Shown one piece after another: positions 6,101-6,477 of a stretch of 6,477 bases of DNA; positions within the stretch are counted from its first letter, which is position 1; each line of letters starts with the position of its first letter. The notes beneath the pieces are model-generated. The model saw only the letters and a program-made list of their open reading frames with translations. It did not search any database and was not told the DNA's origin. The DNA lies in contig JAGYMT010000108.1 of the NCBI GenBank assembly GCA_018400335.1, forward strand, positions 1-6,477. Reading direction: 5' to 3'. The position numbers and the translations under genes were made by a program. The DNA is from Kiritimatiellia bacterium (GTDB taxonomy: Bacteria > Verrucomicrobiota > Kiritimatiellia > JAAZAB01).

Positions 6101-6477
6101 CCGTGAGCGGCGATTTCGACGGCGACGGGATTTGGGACGTGGCTGTCTATCATGAATCCTCGGGAACCTGGTACGGGCGCACGGTTGCCGGCAGCCTCCT
6201 GTTCTGGGCCGAAAACTGGGGCGGCTCCGGTTTCACTCCGGTTGTCGGCGATTATGACGGAGATGGAGCTTCGGATATGGCGTTGTATTGCGAGCCTTAC
6301 GGGATGTGGTTCATTAAGGATCTCGCCGGCAACGTCATAGTGTGGGGCGATGTATGGGGCGGCCCGGGCTATACCCCGGTCTACGGCGATTTCGACGGCG
6401 ATGGCCGCGCCGATATGGCCGTCTATCATGAGTCTACCGGCAAGTGGTATATCCGCAGCGCCGCGGGAAGCGTGATC
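3103..6477 (+). CDS. Secreted multidomain protein: signal peptide, lectin-like, BACON-like x2, FN3 x3, CARDB-like, FG-GAP/VCBS-type repeats (3' partial)
   Basis: One frame stays open for 1125 codons to the window edge with no stop or visible frameshift. Residues 1-21 form a signal peptide (MKLILAF, hydrophobic core, GLLA then Q), so export through Sec is expected. Residues about 25-220 look like a concanavalin-type jelly roll (DDFESY at the front, TFLDNV at the end). Residues about 229-343 and 347-455 are Ig-like BACON-type domains; the second has WLSLSKYSG. Three FN3 domains follow at about 459-548, 549-637 and 638-726. Each carries the Tyr-rich strand (YYYWI, YTYKV, YYYWV). A CARDB-like adhesion domain spans about 729-855. 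From 867 onward six DFDGDG-type repeats run to the end. Only one cysteine, C1063, is seen in the mature chain. No catalytic domain is visible; glycan binding or cell-surface adhesion is inferred. The ATG is used because it gives the cleanest signal peptide, although GTG at 3082 or 3094 and an ATG at 2962 are in frame. It is transcribed away from ispE and is alone on its strand. Confidence 0.9.
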   Translation, partial: MKLILAFVVMGFGLHAPGLLAQSSTNLPYEDDFESYAEGTRLVDGTNGWFADSTDAVVQTNTVYSGTNAGMVPIDVVLSNRFENLPGSNVWLTMQLLPVLYDSEDTPQVPTNLAAMLFVKSNGLYVVHNALAPVTDWVTITNDVTDNPATPVSNNWVRLDLYQNYTTKKWTLFADFILLKEDILFVSDAITSFSGFDLYNGSGATTFLDNVAASYSNPPALGADGGNWLPTLNVGPTNFVRTIPQGQNATAQTSLVSNTGGYYDFAYTNSIIYDEPEFGQWISLGATSGTNVGDIVINFSTSNLQARSAAYTATIRVDAQDTRFGFTVKDSGQTIRVSVNVRAGIELAVSPAVLDQVVDKGNNPTNQAFLVWNDSLPPKAFMDFLIEESIAWLSLSKYSGVSTGEQHSIGVMFEDMSGFDGGTNTGTITVRGWGDTGEGEGVVTQTQFLTVSVVISSPEPPTGVTASDGTDTEQVVVGWNAAQGAARYEVRRHTTFDRSYALKIAEVTTTSFDDNSASPGLLYYYWIHSVSAFGVVGNASEFDSGYRGLAAPGGLFASAGTYTNKVRTTWSASSGADSYELHRGVEGQSLTNVFHADGLSYDDTQVIPGIVYTYKVKAKNSRYSSALSQPDDGFILSPPSSVTATEGTQVSKIEVSWPAANSATAYEVWRSEINLKSRASLVVSTVDTSITDTSVEAGKVYYYWVKTKNSTATSAFSSSGSGYAASGGVDLSVWGLVVQPNTIATGASPSVVSFRLGNEGTLPMEGSNSYVGMIFYASLSPLLGNDAAVIGQTSQALEIPAGEDTVVTVAGSTITMPSDEGDYYVFVYVAPTFPSTLVESNQQNNTAMREEPIHVDTEGAPPSRGINDYSGDGISDLVVVANGAWYVRSVDGRAIAVNVQWGGAGFTPVSGDFDGDGIADFAVYGGGMWFARDMSGNNVLWAETWGGSGFVPVYGVFSSPDALTADLAVFDEQSGAWYVRTAGWDVILWDTYFGQAGFVPVSGDFDGDGIWDVAVYHESSGTWYGRTVAGSLLFWAENWGGSGFTPVVGDYDGDGASDMALYCEPYGMWFIKDLAGNVIVWGDVWGGPGYTPVYGDFDGDGRADMAVYHESTGKWYIRSAAGSVI
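5701..6477 (+). repeat. Six FG-GAP/VCBS-like protein repeats of 44-48 residues (last one incomplete)
   Basis: Repeat units begin at residues 867, 911, 955, 1003, 1049 and 1095 (bases 5701, 5833, 5965, 6109, 6247, 6385), a period of 132-144 bases. Each unit starts with an Asp-rich loop (NDYSGDGISD, GDFDGDGIAD, GDFDGDGIWD, GDYDGDGASD, GDFDGDGRAD). Then come a short strand such as AVY, a WY or WF pair, a Gly, a Trp, and a WGG-G-F/Y-PV turn. The Asp loop is the calcium-binding type of integrin-like beta-propellers. The third unit has lost the loop (GVFSSPDALTAD). DNA identity between units is low, so this is an old duplication series, not a recent tandem repeat. The array continues past the window edge. 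Confidence 0.85.

Noticed and set aside
5725..6429. Open frame of 234 codons on the minus strand, opposite the repeat array
   Set aside because: It is antisense to a well-supported protein repeat. Its own apparent repetitiveness (HIGAAIAVEIA-type units) is only the mirror of the DFDGDG repeats. It has no ribosome binding site or family match that I recognise.

Overview
The window comes from a moderately GC-rich bacterial chromosome. It holds two divergent transcription units that read away from a shared intergenic region at about 2827-3102. The left two thirds of the genic DNA is conserved housekeeping on the minus strand. The right half is one long plus-strand gene for a secreted multidomain surface protein that runs off the end of the window. 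The organism is probably a Gram-negative environmental bacterium. The mix of a jelly-roll-like domain, BACON-like Ig domains, FN3 domains and FG-GAP/VCBS-type repeats in an exported protein resembles members of the PVC superphylum (Kiritimatiellota, Lentisphaerota, Verrucomicrobiota). That assignment rests on family resemblance only. A deltaproteobacterial-type lineage, where the same ispE/tRNA-Gln/prs/rplY order is also familiar, is not excluded.

Minus-strand unit, in transcription order from 2881 down to 1: a good sigma70-type promoter (TTGACA, 17 bp, GATAAA), then ispE (isoprenoid precursor synthesis, MEP pathway), a tRNA-Gln with anticodon UUG, prs (PRPP synthase, starting at TTG), and rplY/ctc (5S-rRNA-binding ribosomal protein L25, cut off by the left edge). 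Gaps are short (24 nt between prs and rplY, about 30 nt between the tRNA and prs, 131 nt between ispE and the tRNA). No clear second promoter was seen, so they are probably cotranscribed, with the tRNA excised from the transcript. In many bacteria pth (peptidyl-tRNA hydrolase) follows; that would lie outside the window to the left.

Plus-strand unit: an AT-rich promoter candidate at 2937-2975, a leader of about 100 nt containing a distinct GC-rich block, then one open frame from about 3103 to 6477. It encodes a signal peptide, a lectin-like N-terminal domain, two BACON-like domains, three FN3 domains, a CARDB-like domain and six copies of a 44-48 residue calcium-loop repeat with the DFDGDG motif. 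No enzymatic domain is visible, so the likely role is adhesion or glycan binding at the cell surface.

There is no evidence of mobile elements, CRISPR arrays or a defence system. The points most worth a second look are the architecture and open end of the surface protein, its one decayed repeat, the ambiguous start and leader of that gene, the prs start site beside the tRNA, and the low-complexity tail of L25.
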